Origin: Paralithodes platypus
Lineage: Eukaryota > Arthropoda > Malacostraca > Decapoda > Lithodidae
NCBI GenBank assembly: GCA_032716605.1
Contig: CM064552.1
Span: forward strand, 7,932,525-7,996,524
Reading direction: 5' to 3'
Length of the DNA: 64,000 bases
The position numbers and the translations under genes were made by a program. Positions 10,431-19,307 of the stretch are shown piece by piece. Positions within the stretch are counted from its first letter, which is position 1; every line of letters begins with the position of its first letter. The notes under the pieces are model-generated. The model was given only the letters and a program-made list of their open reading frames with translations, was not told where the DNA came from and did not search any database.

Positions 10431-11447
10431 TGGGGCATCAGAATTACAATTAACAATGCAAATGCTAGTAAAAAGTGCTTTCCGCACTTTCAAACAATAA
10501 AATACAGCTTGGTCCCGTATAAAGCAAGTTCAAACAGTGCGAATTTCGATTAGTGCGAGCAATGAAAATATTAAACACAAAATTATCAACCAATGCGAAT
10601 ACGATCTTTTATTAAGAGTCGGGTGGCAATATGGGGTAAATCCGGGGAGTTTTCTATTAGTGAGGCCCAAATTTGTACACTGCGATAAATTTCCCGCCTG
10701 ACTCGTGGCATCACGGGTGTTTGAGCAGCTTGGGCATGGAGGGAGTCTGGTCAGTCAGACATTTTTTACCCCGTACTGTGTGACGCTGTCTCGCATTCTC
10801 GGGTTTGTGATCATATCAAGTGTAGAATTTATAGTAAGGAAAGGTCTAATTTACCATTGATATGCAATATTTATCATTAACATTTGTTCTTGGTATAGTT
10901 GTGTCAGTATAAATAACGATATAAGGAAAGATATGTATGCTATATGGAGGACCGATCGACCAATTATGTTTTTTCCCATAGGATACGTTGTTCACATAGG
11001 GTAAGGTGGAGTGAATCCGCCGGGGGGTGGAATCGCCGCGGACGTAAGATACTTGTCTAAAACAATTCGTCATAAATCCAAATACGTATGGAATTGATTC
11101 TAGGTATGTTTATAGTACGTGTAGATGATGATAGAACACAAAAATGCGTAGTTGTCATTTATTTAACGAAGAAAACTTATTTTTCCATAATATTTCAAAC
11201 TGAAAAATATGTAAGCGGTCTTGAAAAAATTTCGTGGCGGCGACTTTACATCTCCCAATACAGTACACTTTTTTTTTGTTACAAGATGGTTGTCTGTGAT
11301 TTCTAAGTGGAAACTAAAAAAAAAAATATATATTTCAGGCATAAATATATACCGGTAATTATATAATTTTCTAAATCCTATAATTATATAATTATACCAA
11401 AATACTTGGATTATATCAATCCAATAATAAAACATCTTAATTGTTAC

Positions 11448-12053
11448 TTAACCCGGGAACTGCGGGGAGACTCTTAAGAGTTCCCCCGGCGGACTGCGGG
11501 AAGACTCTTAAGAGTCAGAGAAAAAAAAATCAACTTTTGACATCGATTTTTTTTTTTTTTTTTTTTTGCCCCTGGGCCATGCAAAATCTCAGTCCTCTAC
11601 CTCCCCTCCTTCCCCACTTTCCTCCTCTCCTTCAGTTATCACCTATTTTCCCTGTTATTCCCTTATTCTGAGGTATATTTTCGTGCTAACATTAGCGAGT
11701 TGCAAGCAGGGCGTTGTCATCACTGATAGCAAACGAGTGCAAGAGAGAGAGAGAGAGTATCGATCGACTGTGTCTCAGTGGCCTTGGGGGAAATTGGCGG
11801 GAAAGCAGCTTGCCTCACCCATACATTATACAACTCGCGGGCTATATCTCCGATTTTGACCATCCAAACTCTGTTTTCACTCGTTTTATTATTGTTTCAG
11901 GTTAATACCTTTATAATCAACCCATAATAGGCGCGTATGGATAAGTATTAATGCTATTTATGGTAAAATGAATATTTTAGTGACGGAAACACCTCAAATA
12001 CATGCGCACAGGGAGAGGTGTCTAATTACCCCCATGCGCACTTGTTAGGTTAA
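11448..12053 (+). mobile_element. 0.6-kb TTAA-bounded element (copy 1)
   Basis: TTAA at 11448-11451 and 12050-12053 bounds about 600 bp that match 60263-60856 in reverse orientation, and similarity stops at the TTAA on both sides. One end carries direct repeats of CTGCGGGGAGACTCTTAAGA and CTGCGGGAAGACTCTTAAGA (11461 and 11496), recalling the paired subterminal motifs of the other TTAA family. The ends are CCCGGGAACT and, inverted, CCTAACAAGT, so true TIRs are weak. Short ORFs inside are incidental. Confidence 0.75.
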
Positions 12054-12103
12054 TTGGGGGTAAAATCGCCGTGGCAAGATTAAATCATCGATAATATATA
12101 ACC

Positions 12104-12150
12104 GCGGCGGATTCACCCCGGCGGGCGGGGTGAATCCGCCGCGCGAGTAA
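12104..12150. repeat. Large internal palindrome of the GGGTAAG element
   Basis: CGGCGGATTCACCCCGGCGG runs directly into its complement (GGGGTGAATCCGCCG). It repeats the element's terminal sequence inward, so terminal and internal copies could act as multiple binding sites or mark an internal fusion of two element ends. Confidence 0.75.
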
Positions 12151-12164
12151 CGGTTTTCACCACC

Positions 12165-12640
12165 CATTACAAACCTTAAAGGTCTTGTGTCACTTTCACT
12201 TTGACAAATATGCTTATTCGTTATCACAGGTGTTACTTTGGCCATCAAATATTAGGTCTTGTGTCACTTTCACTTTGACAAATATGCTTTAGAGAGTGTC
12301 ACTGTCACTGATAATGCTCATTTTCACTCGATACCGTACATTTTATTAGTAATTGAGGTAGGTTATTGTTGTATTAGGCACTGATTATTCGTTATCACAG
12401 GTGTTTATTATACTTTGGCCATCAAATATTAGGTCTTGTGTCACTTTCACTTTGACAAATATGCTTTAGAGAGTGTCACTGTCACTGATAATGCTCATTT
12501 TCACTCGATACCGTACATTTTATTAGTAATTGAGGTAGGTTATTGTTGTATTAGGCACTGATTATTCGTTATCACAGGTGTTTATTATACTTTGGCCATC
12601 AAATATTAGGTCTTGTGTCACTTTCACTTAGTTATATGAT
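12165..12640 (+). repeat. 177-bp tandem repeat, about 2.5 copies
   Basis: The block starting AAATATTAGGTCTTGTGTCA occurs at 12247, 12424 and 12601, exactly 177 bp apart. A shortened first unit lies at 12172-12246. The units are almost identical, so the amplification is recent. The array lies downstream (3') of the piggyBac ORF. No gene lies here. Confidence 0.9.
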
Positions 12641-12897
12641 TTGTAAACGATTTATATACAATTTATTGTGTCTTTTTTTCACTGATTTCTATATTTCTAT
12701 AGGTTCTAAATATGAATGTCACTTGGTATATACATATGTGTCACTTTCACATATTATTATGGTGTAATTGTATTTGTATCAATGTTCTCATAATACATGA
12801 CTTTTGTATTACAATACATTGGTTTTCTTCCACTTTTTGCCTATATATAATTATAGTGTACATATTGTCATTTTATTTGGCAATTTCAGTATGATTA

Positions 12898-15752
12898 TTA
12901 GAACTCCAGCTTGGAGTGGTAATCAAAGACGCAATCTACAGCACAGAGTGCCACCTTGCACTCCACACACTCCAGGGTTGACTTTTTACCTGACCTCGGC
13001 TTCACCCTGCTGTTGTAGCAGACATGGCACCGCTTCTGCTGTGTTCTTCCGGATTCATTCTGAGGCAGGGAACCAAGCCTGTGCCTAGTCAAGTATTGAG
13101 CAGACTGCTCAATAACGGCGGGCCCAGGATGTGCCACTGCCCTCTGTGGCATAGCATACTTCTCCAGGAGCTCCGTCAACACCTGCTTTTGGAACCTCCG
13201 CAGGCTATTGAACTTCATGGGTGTGTTCACATTCCGAAGCTTGTATATGTTGTAGGCATTCAGAACTGACATGTCCACCATATGCAGAAAGAACTTTTTG
13301 TACCATCTGCACGAGGTACGCAGGCAGTCAATGAAGCCTATCTGCATGTCGGACTTGTCCACCAGCCTCATGTTGATGTTGTAGTCCAGGACAGCATCGG
13401 GCTTGGTCACCCTGGCCTGGGTGCGGCGATCCACTTGTGGATGGTGGTCAGGAGGTTGACCTTCCGCTGGTCGTGCCAGTGGATAGCCAGAATGGGCCCC
13501 GACTTCTTCTTGAACACATCACCTTTTTTGGTCTTTGGAGGGAAAGGTGGCATGCCCTTCCTTTTCCCTCGTACTGTGCCTACAGTCCCCGTCTTGCGCT
13601 CATGCAGGTACTGTGAGAGAGTGGGGGACGTGTAATAATTGTCCGTGTAGAGGACGTGATTCTTATGAAAGTAGCGGTCCATCATGGCTTGCACCACTGC
13701 TCCGCCAAAGCCAATGAGGGGGTCCACAAGCAAGTCCCCTTCCTTCCCGCTGTAGACCAGGAAGTCCAGGACATAGCCAGTTTGGCAGTCGCACAGCACA
13801 AAGAATTTTATGCCAAAGCGATGTCTTTTTGAGGGGATGTACTGCCGGAAGCTGAGTTTTCCCCGGAACAGCACAAGAGACTCGTCAATGACGACCTTGC
13901 GGAAGGGCTTGAAGTAGGAGGTGAAGCGTTCTCGCATCATCTCATACAACGTCCTAATCTTCCACAGCTTGTCTGGGAGGTGGACGTCAAGGTTGGTGAC
14001 AAGATGGAGCGCTGCGAGGATATCAAGGTACCGGTCGCGAGACATATATTTCCCGAAGGCAGGGGTGGATATCAGATCATTGGTGATCCAATAGTCAGGC
14101 AACCTATGCTTCTTGACATGAGGCATTAGCATGGTGAGTGCCAGGAACACCATGAACTCATTATGAGTCACTGGGGTCCACTGCCTCATGTGGCCCTTGG
14201 TCACCTTTCCCAAAAAGTGGACCTGGAATTGGTGCTGCTTATTTGTCTCTTTGACAACATAGCCTACCACCTCCTCATCAAAGAAGGCCTCAAACAGTTC
14301 GTGTGGTGGAGCATTGGGGCCTGCAGTAAAATTGGGGGTAACGCCTGAACCCTCCAGTACCTCATCAAAAGCTGGCACATCAGGGTTGTATGCATCCTCA
14401 TCAACTACGTCTTGCCACTGAAAAACGTAGAATGGGTCTTGTCTACGCTGACGAGGAGCTCCAGCTGGTGGCCCAGCACGCCCACGGCCAACTCGGGAGG
14501 CGCGCGCCCTAGGGCGGCGAGGGCGGCGGCCAGGGCGGTGGGCAGCACGACGGGCAGCACGACGCCGGGCCAAGCGGATGGGTCGAGGGTCGTCGATGTC
14601 CATATAGTCATCGTCAGAGTGGTCATCTTGCCCTGACGGTGGACCTATGTAATCATGGCCAGAGTCTTCAGAGAGGTGCCCTTCATCATCAGTGGCCCCC
14701 ACATAATCTGGCGGGGAACCAGTGATGCGTGGGCGGCGTGCGGGTGGGCGAGGTGGGGAAGGAGTGGCAGGTGAGGCTGTGTCCCCCCGAGGTCCCGGGC
14801 TCCTTGGCCTGCGACGAGTGACAGAAAGCAATGTTTCACTGTCACTAGGGCCAGGTATTGGTGATGCGAGCTCAAAGACTTCTTCAGGAAGACATGTTGA
14901 AGGCGGGAGAGGTGGGGAGGACCGTGGGGAAAGTTGCGGGGACGTATGGCTGGGGCCGGCCGGGGTGGACGCCGCGGGAGCCTCGAACAAAACTCTCTTA
15001 CTTTTCTTAATTTTCTTGGTATATTTCCTACCTTTCCCCTTTTCGGCAGCAGTATGTCTCCTGTCGGGGGACCTAGGAGGCAAATAGGCCGAAAGTGTGG
15101 GGTCCTCAACCCTTGGCAATGGTGGGGGTGGTGGGGAAGAATGCGGGGCATCCGGGTCATCTTGGGTGGCGTGGGTAGATAAGGGAGACAATGGCGGACG
15201 AGAAGGGTCACCACGCTGACCCTCACTCACAGCCTCATCCTCACCAAGTAGTTTTGCTTGTTCCCTAGCTGCCGCAGCCGCCTTCTCAAGTATTTTCTGC
15301 TTATACAAATGTAGCTTGAAAGGCGATTTACCAGGGGAAGGGCTTGGCGTCGTGTCACTTAAGCGAAATTTGGTGAGTGACCTTGAACTCTCCCACTCGC
15401 TCACTCTCTCAAGTTCACTGTCTTTAGGTAAACCAGCTTCCTCAACAACTGGTACATCACCTTCATCACTCTCATCACTGTCATGTTCTCTCGCAAATCC
15501 CAGGAATTGCTCTTCTTTATCACTCTCATGGCCATAATCACTCGACTTATAATTACTGGAGTCGTCACTGACTTCATCATCAACATTATGCTTGGCATCA
15601 GCTCGCTCATAAAGTCTCAATGTCGTCTCAATACCTCCGGGAGATAACACATTTAGGCGATGGCGTCGGGGTAAGGCGCGACGAACAAGCAAGGGCGTCG
15701 TAGGAAGCACGGTATCGGACACAGCGGAATCACTATTTGGCGTACTGTCCAT
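12898..15752 (-). pseudogene. piggyBac transposase with one frameshift (DDE_Tnp_1_7 family)
   Basis: This is a cut-and-paste transposase for TTAA targets. From ATG at 15752 the protein would be about 950 codons, long for piggyBac (about 600), because of an N-terminal low-complexity region of about 450 residues rich in Pro, Ser, acidic and Arg stretches. The catalytic core starts near DPFYVFQWQDVVDED. The three catalytic aspartates are visible in VVIDESLVLFRGK (about residue 622), LYTDNYYTSPTLS (about 704) and LVDKSDMQIGF (about 798). A Cys-rich C-terminal finger (CHVCYN, CVECKVALC) closes it. The frame breaks between 13440 and 13407, just before KPDAVLDYN, by a one-base indel; otherwise it is intact. 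Longer upstream start at 15923 is unlikely because it would translate the element's subterminal repeats. The copy is either very recently dead or a sequencing error. Confidence 0.93.
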
Positions 15753-15866
15753 GATGGCGTCGGGGTAGATACTGTTGCTGTGGCGGAGTTTACGCCTGGT
15801 GGCGCCACCTACCGTCCCACGATACCGAAAATGTACGCGCGGCATTCGAAAGCACGCATGCAAGCA

Positions 15867-15949
15867 ATGGGCGTTCAAGAGCCCTTCCGGGTTGCGCGGG
15901 CCGAGGTTGTTATGGGCGTTCAAGAGCCCATCCGGGTTGGAGGGGTTAA
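15867..15949 (-). repeat. piggyBac element end: TTAA plus paired 25-bp subterminal repeats
   Basis: TTAA at 15946-15949 is preceded by TTGGAGGGG, then the 25-bp motif (15912-15936, ATGGGCGTTCAAGAGCCCAT then CCGGG) and a second copy at 15867-15891. The copies start 45 bp apart and the outer one is 9 bases from the TTAA. The MITEs at 2067 and 54658 have the same motif pair with the same 45-bp and 9-bp spacing. These are the likely transposase binding sites. The opposite end of this element was not found between 12053 and 12898. Confidence 0.8.
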
Positions 15950-16155
15950 TGGTTTTTTTTTTTTTTCAAATAAAAATGATATGAGCGTGTGCAGGAAAGC
16001 GATAATGTAAAAGTTATGTAAAAAAAAAATCTGAATTCTGATTCAGTTGGATGCTGTTATTAAAAAAACACGTTTCGCGGCGGATTCACCCCACCTTACC
16101 CTAGTGCGACACACTGCATTGACCAATTTCTCGCACTATGCGGGACCGAGCTGTA

Positions 16156-17640
16156 CACACTTACAAACCATTAGGCTACAATATAACAGAATAAATAAAT
16201 AAATAGAATTAAAATGTAAAACTTGCAAACTAAACAAACCAAAATTGGGACAAGGACAATATAAAGTCAAATTAAATGATCAAAATCGCTATGTGGAAAC
16301 AACGCTTACTAAAATGAAAATTATTAAATAAAAGAACACTGCAGAATTACTTGATAAATCTACACCTTCACTACCCCTGTTTTGTTGCTATTCTGTTGCT
16401 CCTAATAGGTTAATATGCTACGACAGTTTCCAGTGCTACAGTATATAGCCTTCGTTGTTTAGTGCTGTAGAATTCATTACAGTTGGGGATTTCCCCCAGA
16501 TGAAATGAATTCATAAGGTTATTCAACCTTTATACGTAGTAGAATGTAGACCAAGTATGGTTTGATGTTGATGATGCACGGAAATGTATTCAGTATTTGA
16601 CTTGTAATAGCCTAGATACATTGAAGTATTAAAAACCTTCACTAAAGTGAAACTCGTCTGCCGCGGTTTGACGACTGTATCCCCGAAACTCCGTTTTCTG
16701 TAAACCCATTTTCTTACGGTGTTTTTCGCTCTCCCGTAGTACTTTTTAGGGATTTTATGTCTTCTACATCATTATTTAGTGCAGCGGGGGTCTGGGGGCG
16801 GCAGCCCCTATGTTAGGTTAGGTTGTTAATTTAGGTTAATGACAATATTCATTTCAGCTCCTCTTCAGTTGCATATATGAGAACACTGTATCTGAAAGAA
16901 AAATGCAAAAAAAAAAAAAAAGGTACTGAAATCACTGTCGGTCCTAAAAAGTAACCTTTACCCTAATTTTCAATGGAAGCATTAGGCCTAACCTAACATG
17001 ACAACCTAACTTAACTTGGGGGCTGCTTTCCCCAGACTCTCACAATTCGAGCATCAGTAGGGCTTCCTGAATATGGCAAGACTGAAAAGACTCAGTTTCA
17101 AAAGGAAAATACAGTAATGAAAAAATAGGGCTAGTACAGTATTACTAGATTTACCCTGTGTTCTCTTAGGCTATACGGTACTGAAGAGGAGCTGAAATTA
17201 GTATTTACCCATTATCCAATAATCTAAAAACGTGCCCCCCCCCCCCCCCACAGGCCACTAGTGGGGATCCTGGGAGGGCTATGAATATCAGGGAAAATGA
17301 GGGGATAAAAGGCGAACATAATTCGGAGTATGTGTAGGAGATAGAAAAGATTTTGAAATTTTTCATACAAAACACTTAATGGTAAGGATGTAGTATTCGG
17401 GCGTATCACCATTCCTCGACTTTGTTTACATTACTTGCATGCTCGCGATCACGTTCCCGTCTATTTTAACGGTAATTCTGCAGAACAGCAACTCTTGTTT
17501 TTTTTAGGTTTACTTATTTTAATTTTAAAGGTTTATTATGGTGTAGCCTACTGTATTTCATTGTAAGAAAGTGAGGTCTGTGAGGAAAGCAGTTTTTATT
17601 GCCATTCTCATTGTTAATTGTAATTCCGATACTCCAACAA
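16156..17640. other. Non-coding stretch with repeat fragments
   Basis: No gene. 16785-16850 is a copy of the GGGGGCGGCAGCCCC/TTAGGTTAGG repeat. 17225-17310 repeats 1-60 (C-run, CACTAGTGGGG, GGGAGGGCTATGA). Poly-A lies at 16908-16921. The rest is AT-rich and unassigned. Confidence 0.6.
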
Positions 17641-18456
17641 TAGAAAAATGTCCTGGGCATTAAAATTACAGGCTCGCTATTGCTCGCCAGGAAAAAATTG
17701 ACACCTAAATGGCACGAAAGATCTTGATACTTGATATTGATATAGAAATGGGATGAAAGGTTTTAAAATTAATAAGCAGTTAGGTCCCCATCTATGCGTG
17801 TTCGATCTATGCGATTCGCGATCTATACGAGCTACCAAAAATATTAATTTAAAAATTCCAAACTGTGCGAATACCGTTCGAAGTGTGCGAGCGCCGAAAT
17901 AAGGGTAATCAAATCCGTGGCGAAACCCAAATGTACAAGTTTCTAACCAGCTGTGCGTGATATGTCATGTGCAGTGACGTCACAGCCAGCTTCTACGTCG
18001 CTTGGGTACCGGGTGGGAAGGATTAGTCAGCCATATTTTGTGCCCCCGCTCTGAGTGCATGCATAGCTCCGTGAGGAATTTGTATATCTTGAGCGGCTGA
18101 GCCACCCTAGCCTTAACTTAATGTGAGCAAACAATGACTTATTATTGTTTAATTATTGCTTTCTTTTATTTATATTATGTATTGTTATGAATATGTGTCG
18201 GTTTGTGTTTTTTTTTATAGGCCTAGGTAAAAAACTAAAAATGAAGTTGAACCCCTAAACTAGGGACCATCCATCCACCAAATTAATTACAGTATTTTCC
18301 ATAAGCTACATGTTTCTATCTATGCAATCTCGTTCATCCACCAAATTCTCGCATAGTCGGGGACCCAGCTGTAATTGGGCGAACGTTTTATAATCTAAAA
18401 AATAATGAGGCTAAACCTGAGGGAGAAGGGGGCCAGAAAAACCAGCCCATCCCCCC
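17640..18456. repeat. Dispersed repeat (CAGGCTCGCTATTGCTCGCC family) split by a TA element
   Basis: 17650-17776 and 18385-18456 match 33610-33745 and 33979-34047: AAATTACAGGCTCGCTAT, GCACGAAAGATCTT and GAGGGAGAAGGGG are shared. Each copy is interrupted by a different element, a pogo-like one here (17777-18371) and a TTAA MITE at 33.75 kb. Confidence 0.65.
17777..18371. mobile_element. Pogo-like MITE, CAGTTAGGTCCCC termini
   Basis: CAGTTAGGTCCCCATCTATG at 17777 and its counterpart CGCATAGTCGGGGACCCAGCTG ending at 18371 are inverted. TA follows the right end; the left flank is AG, so one base of the duplication has changed. Interior blocks with GTGCGA and GCGAAT relate it to the ends of 10505-16153. 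No ORF. Confidence 0.6.
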
Positions 18457-18886
18457 TTAACCCTTAAAGAGCGGCGCTCGACTTAGGTCGTTCACCAATT
18501 TGCAGCAAGTTAGGAGCATTATTAAGGCTTTTAAAGGGTTAAAATCGAGTGCAAATGGCCGGGAGCGCAGCAGGCCACACGTCCGACACCCAGGGCTTAC
18601 CGCCACCCACTGACTCACGCTCCCTCTGTTCTCGAGAGGACGGCAGTGTTACCATTAGTGAGCGTAGTGGGAAAAAATATGCCGCTATATGCTAAACTCC
18701 CATGTTGGTGGCACCACTGCATGAGAACCACGAGTGCTACGTAGCTCGTTCTGGTCTCATTTTGAAGCTTTTAGCGCCTAGTTTTTTGCTGAATACATTT
18801 CTTTTCATGCAGATACTTGATTGATCATTCAGGAGGGCCTGAATATGCCCAAAATAGCCCAAAACACCCCGCTAGACAAGGGTTAA
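18457..18886. mobile_element. TTAA MITE, family B (copy 1)
   Basis: TTAA at 18457-18460 and 18883-18886 bounds 422 bp starting CCCTTAAAGAGCGGCGCTCG and ending CGCTAGACAAGGG. The copy at 25211-25632 has the same length and about nine in ten bases the same. Diverged relatives lie at 50111-50514 and 27664-28150. Non-coding. Confidence 0.85.
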
Positions 18887-19126
18887 GTGTCCTTGATGCC
18901 AGTACTGTACTGTACTGTATGGTGTTGAGTGAGTCTTGAGTCAGTCTTAATTTGAAGGGCTATGTAGCCAATGGTCTAAGTAAACCTGTCTGTGAAGCAA
19001 GTATAGTAGAGTACTGGTACAGTGTTCGTGAACTATGTCTTGATTTAAAGCGTTATGTAAATGTTCAAGTAACCGTCATGTCCCAAATATTGATATCGTT
19101 TAACCTTATGACAGGAACACACAGTA
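18887..19126 (+). other. Upstream flank of the RhoGDI start exon
   Basis: No clear core promoter is visible. TTATGACAG at 19106-19114 could be a splice acceptor just before the start codon, which would put the transcription start in a non-coding exon further upstream. A CTGTACTGTACTGTA tract lies at 18904-18920. Confidence 0.4.
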
Positions 19127-19307
19127 ATGGCGGAAGAGGAAAACGTGGATATTCAGCCCATCCGGGATGAGGAGGAGCCCACCAACTACAAACCTCCCCC
19201 TGAGAAGACCCTAGAGGAGATGGTCAGTAAGGACGCGGAGGACGAGAGTCTCCGCAAGTACAAGGAAACTCTGCTGGGAAGTTCGGTTGCAGGGGCCATT
19301 GTTGTGG
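19127..19307 (+). CDS. RhoGDI: RhoGDI coding exon 1
   Basis: ATG at 19127 opens MAEEENVDIQPIRDEEEP, the acidic N-terminal arm, and runs to SSVAGAIVV plus one base of the next codon. The donor is GTAAGG at 19308. The longer in-frame reading past the donor (to 19384) is intron. Confidence 0.95.

Larger units (their letters stand above)
10999..16101. mobile_element. Inner TA-flanked element with GGGTAAG termini
   Basis: The ends are GGGTAAGGTGGAGTGAATCC (10999 on) and its complement GGATTCACCCCACCTTACCC (to 16101), each next to TA. A large inner palindrome, CGGCGGATTCACCCCGGCGG and its complement, lies at 12104-12150. The element at 22235-23113 has the same plan, with GGGTAAGACGGGGTAATTTC ends and a matching inner palindrome at 22416-22462. 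TA duplication suggests Tc1/mariner-like mobilisation. It now carries a TTAA MITE (11448-12053), a 177-bp tandem array and the piggyBac gene. Confidence 0.7.
10505..16153. mobile_element. Outer TA-flanked element (pogo/Tigger-like TIR) of about 5.6 kb
   Basis: TA followed by CAGCTTGGTCCCG at 10503-10517 and CGGGACCGAGCTG followed by TA at 16141-16155 form inverted ends with a TA duplication, the signature of the Tc1/mariner-pogo group. A shorter relative with CAG(T/C)TAGGTCCCC-type ends lies at 17777-18371. Its body is dominated by a second TA element (10999-16101) with a piggyBac transposase inside. No pogo transposase is seen, so this copy is non-autonomous. Confidence 0.65.

Noticed and set aside
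14405..15610. ORFs opposite or out of frame with the piggyBac N-terminal region (up to 193 codons)
   Set aside because: They are shadows of GC-rich low-complexity coding sequence; the frame that joins the DDD catalytic core is the real one.
10999..16101. piggyBac transposase as the native enzyme of the GGGTAAG element
   Set aside because: piggyBac uses TTAA targets, and the transposase side has its own TTAA end (15946-15949) inside the TA-flanked borders; nesting explains it better.
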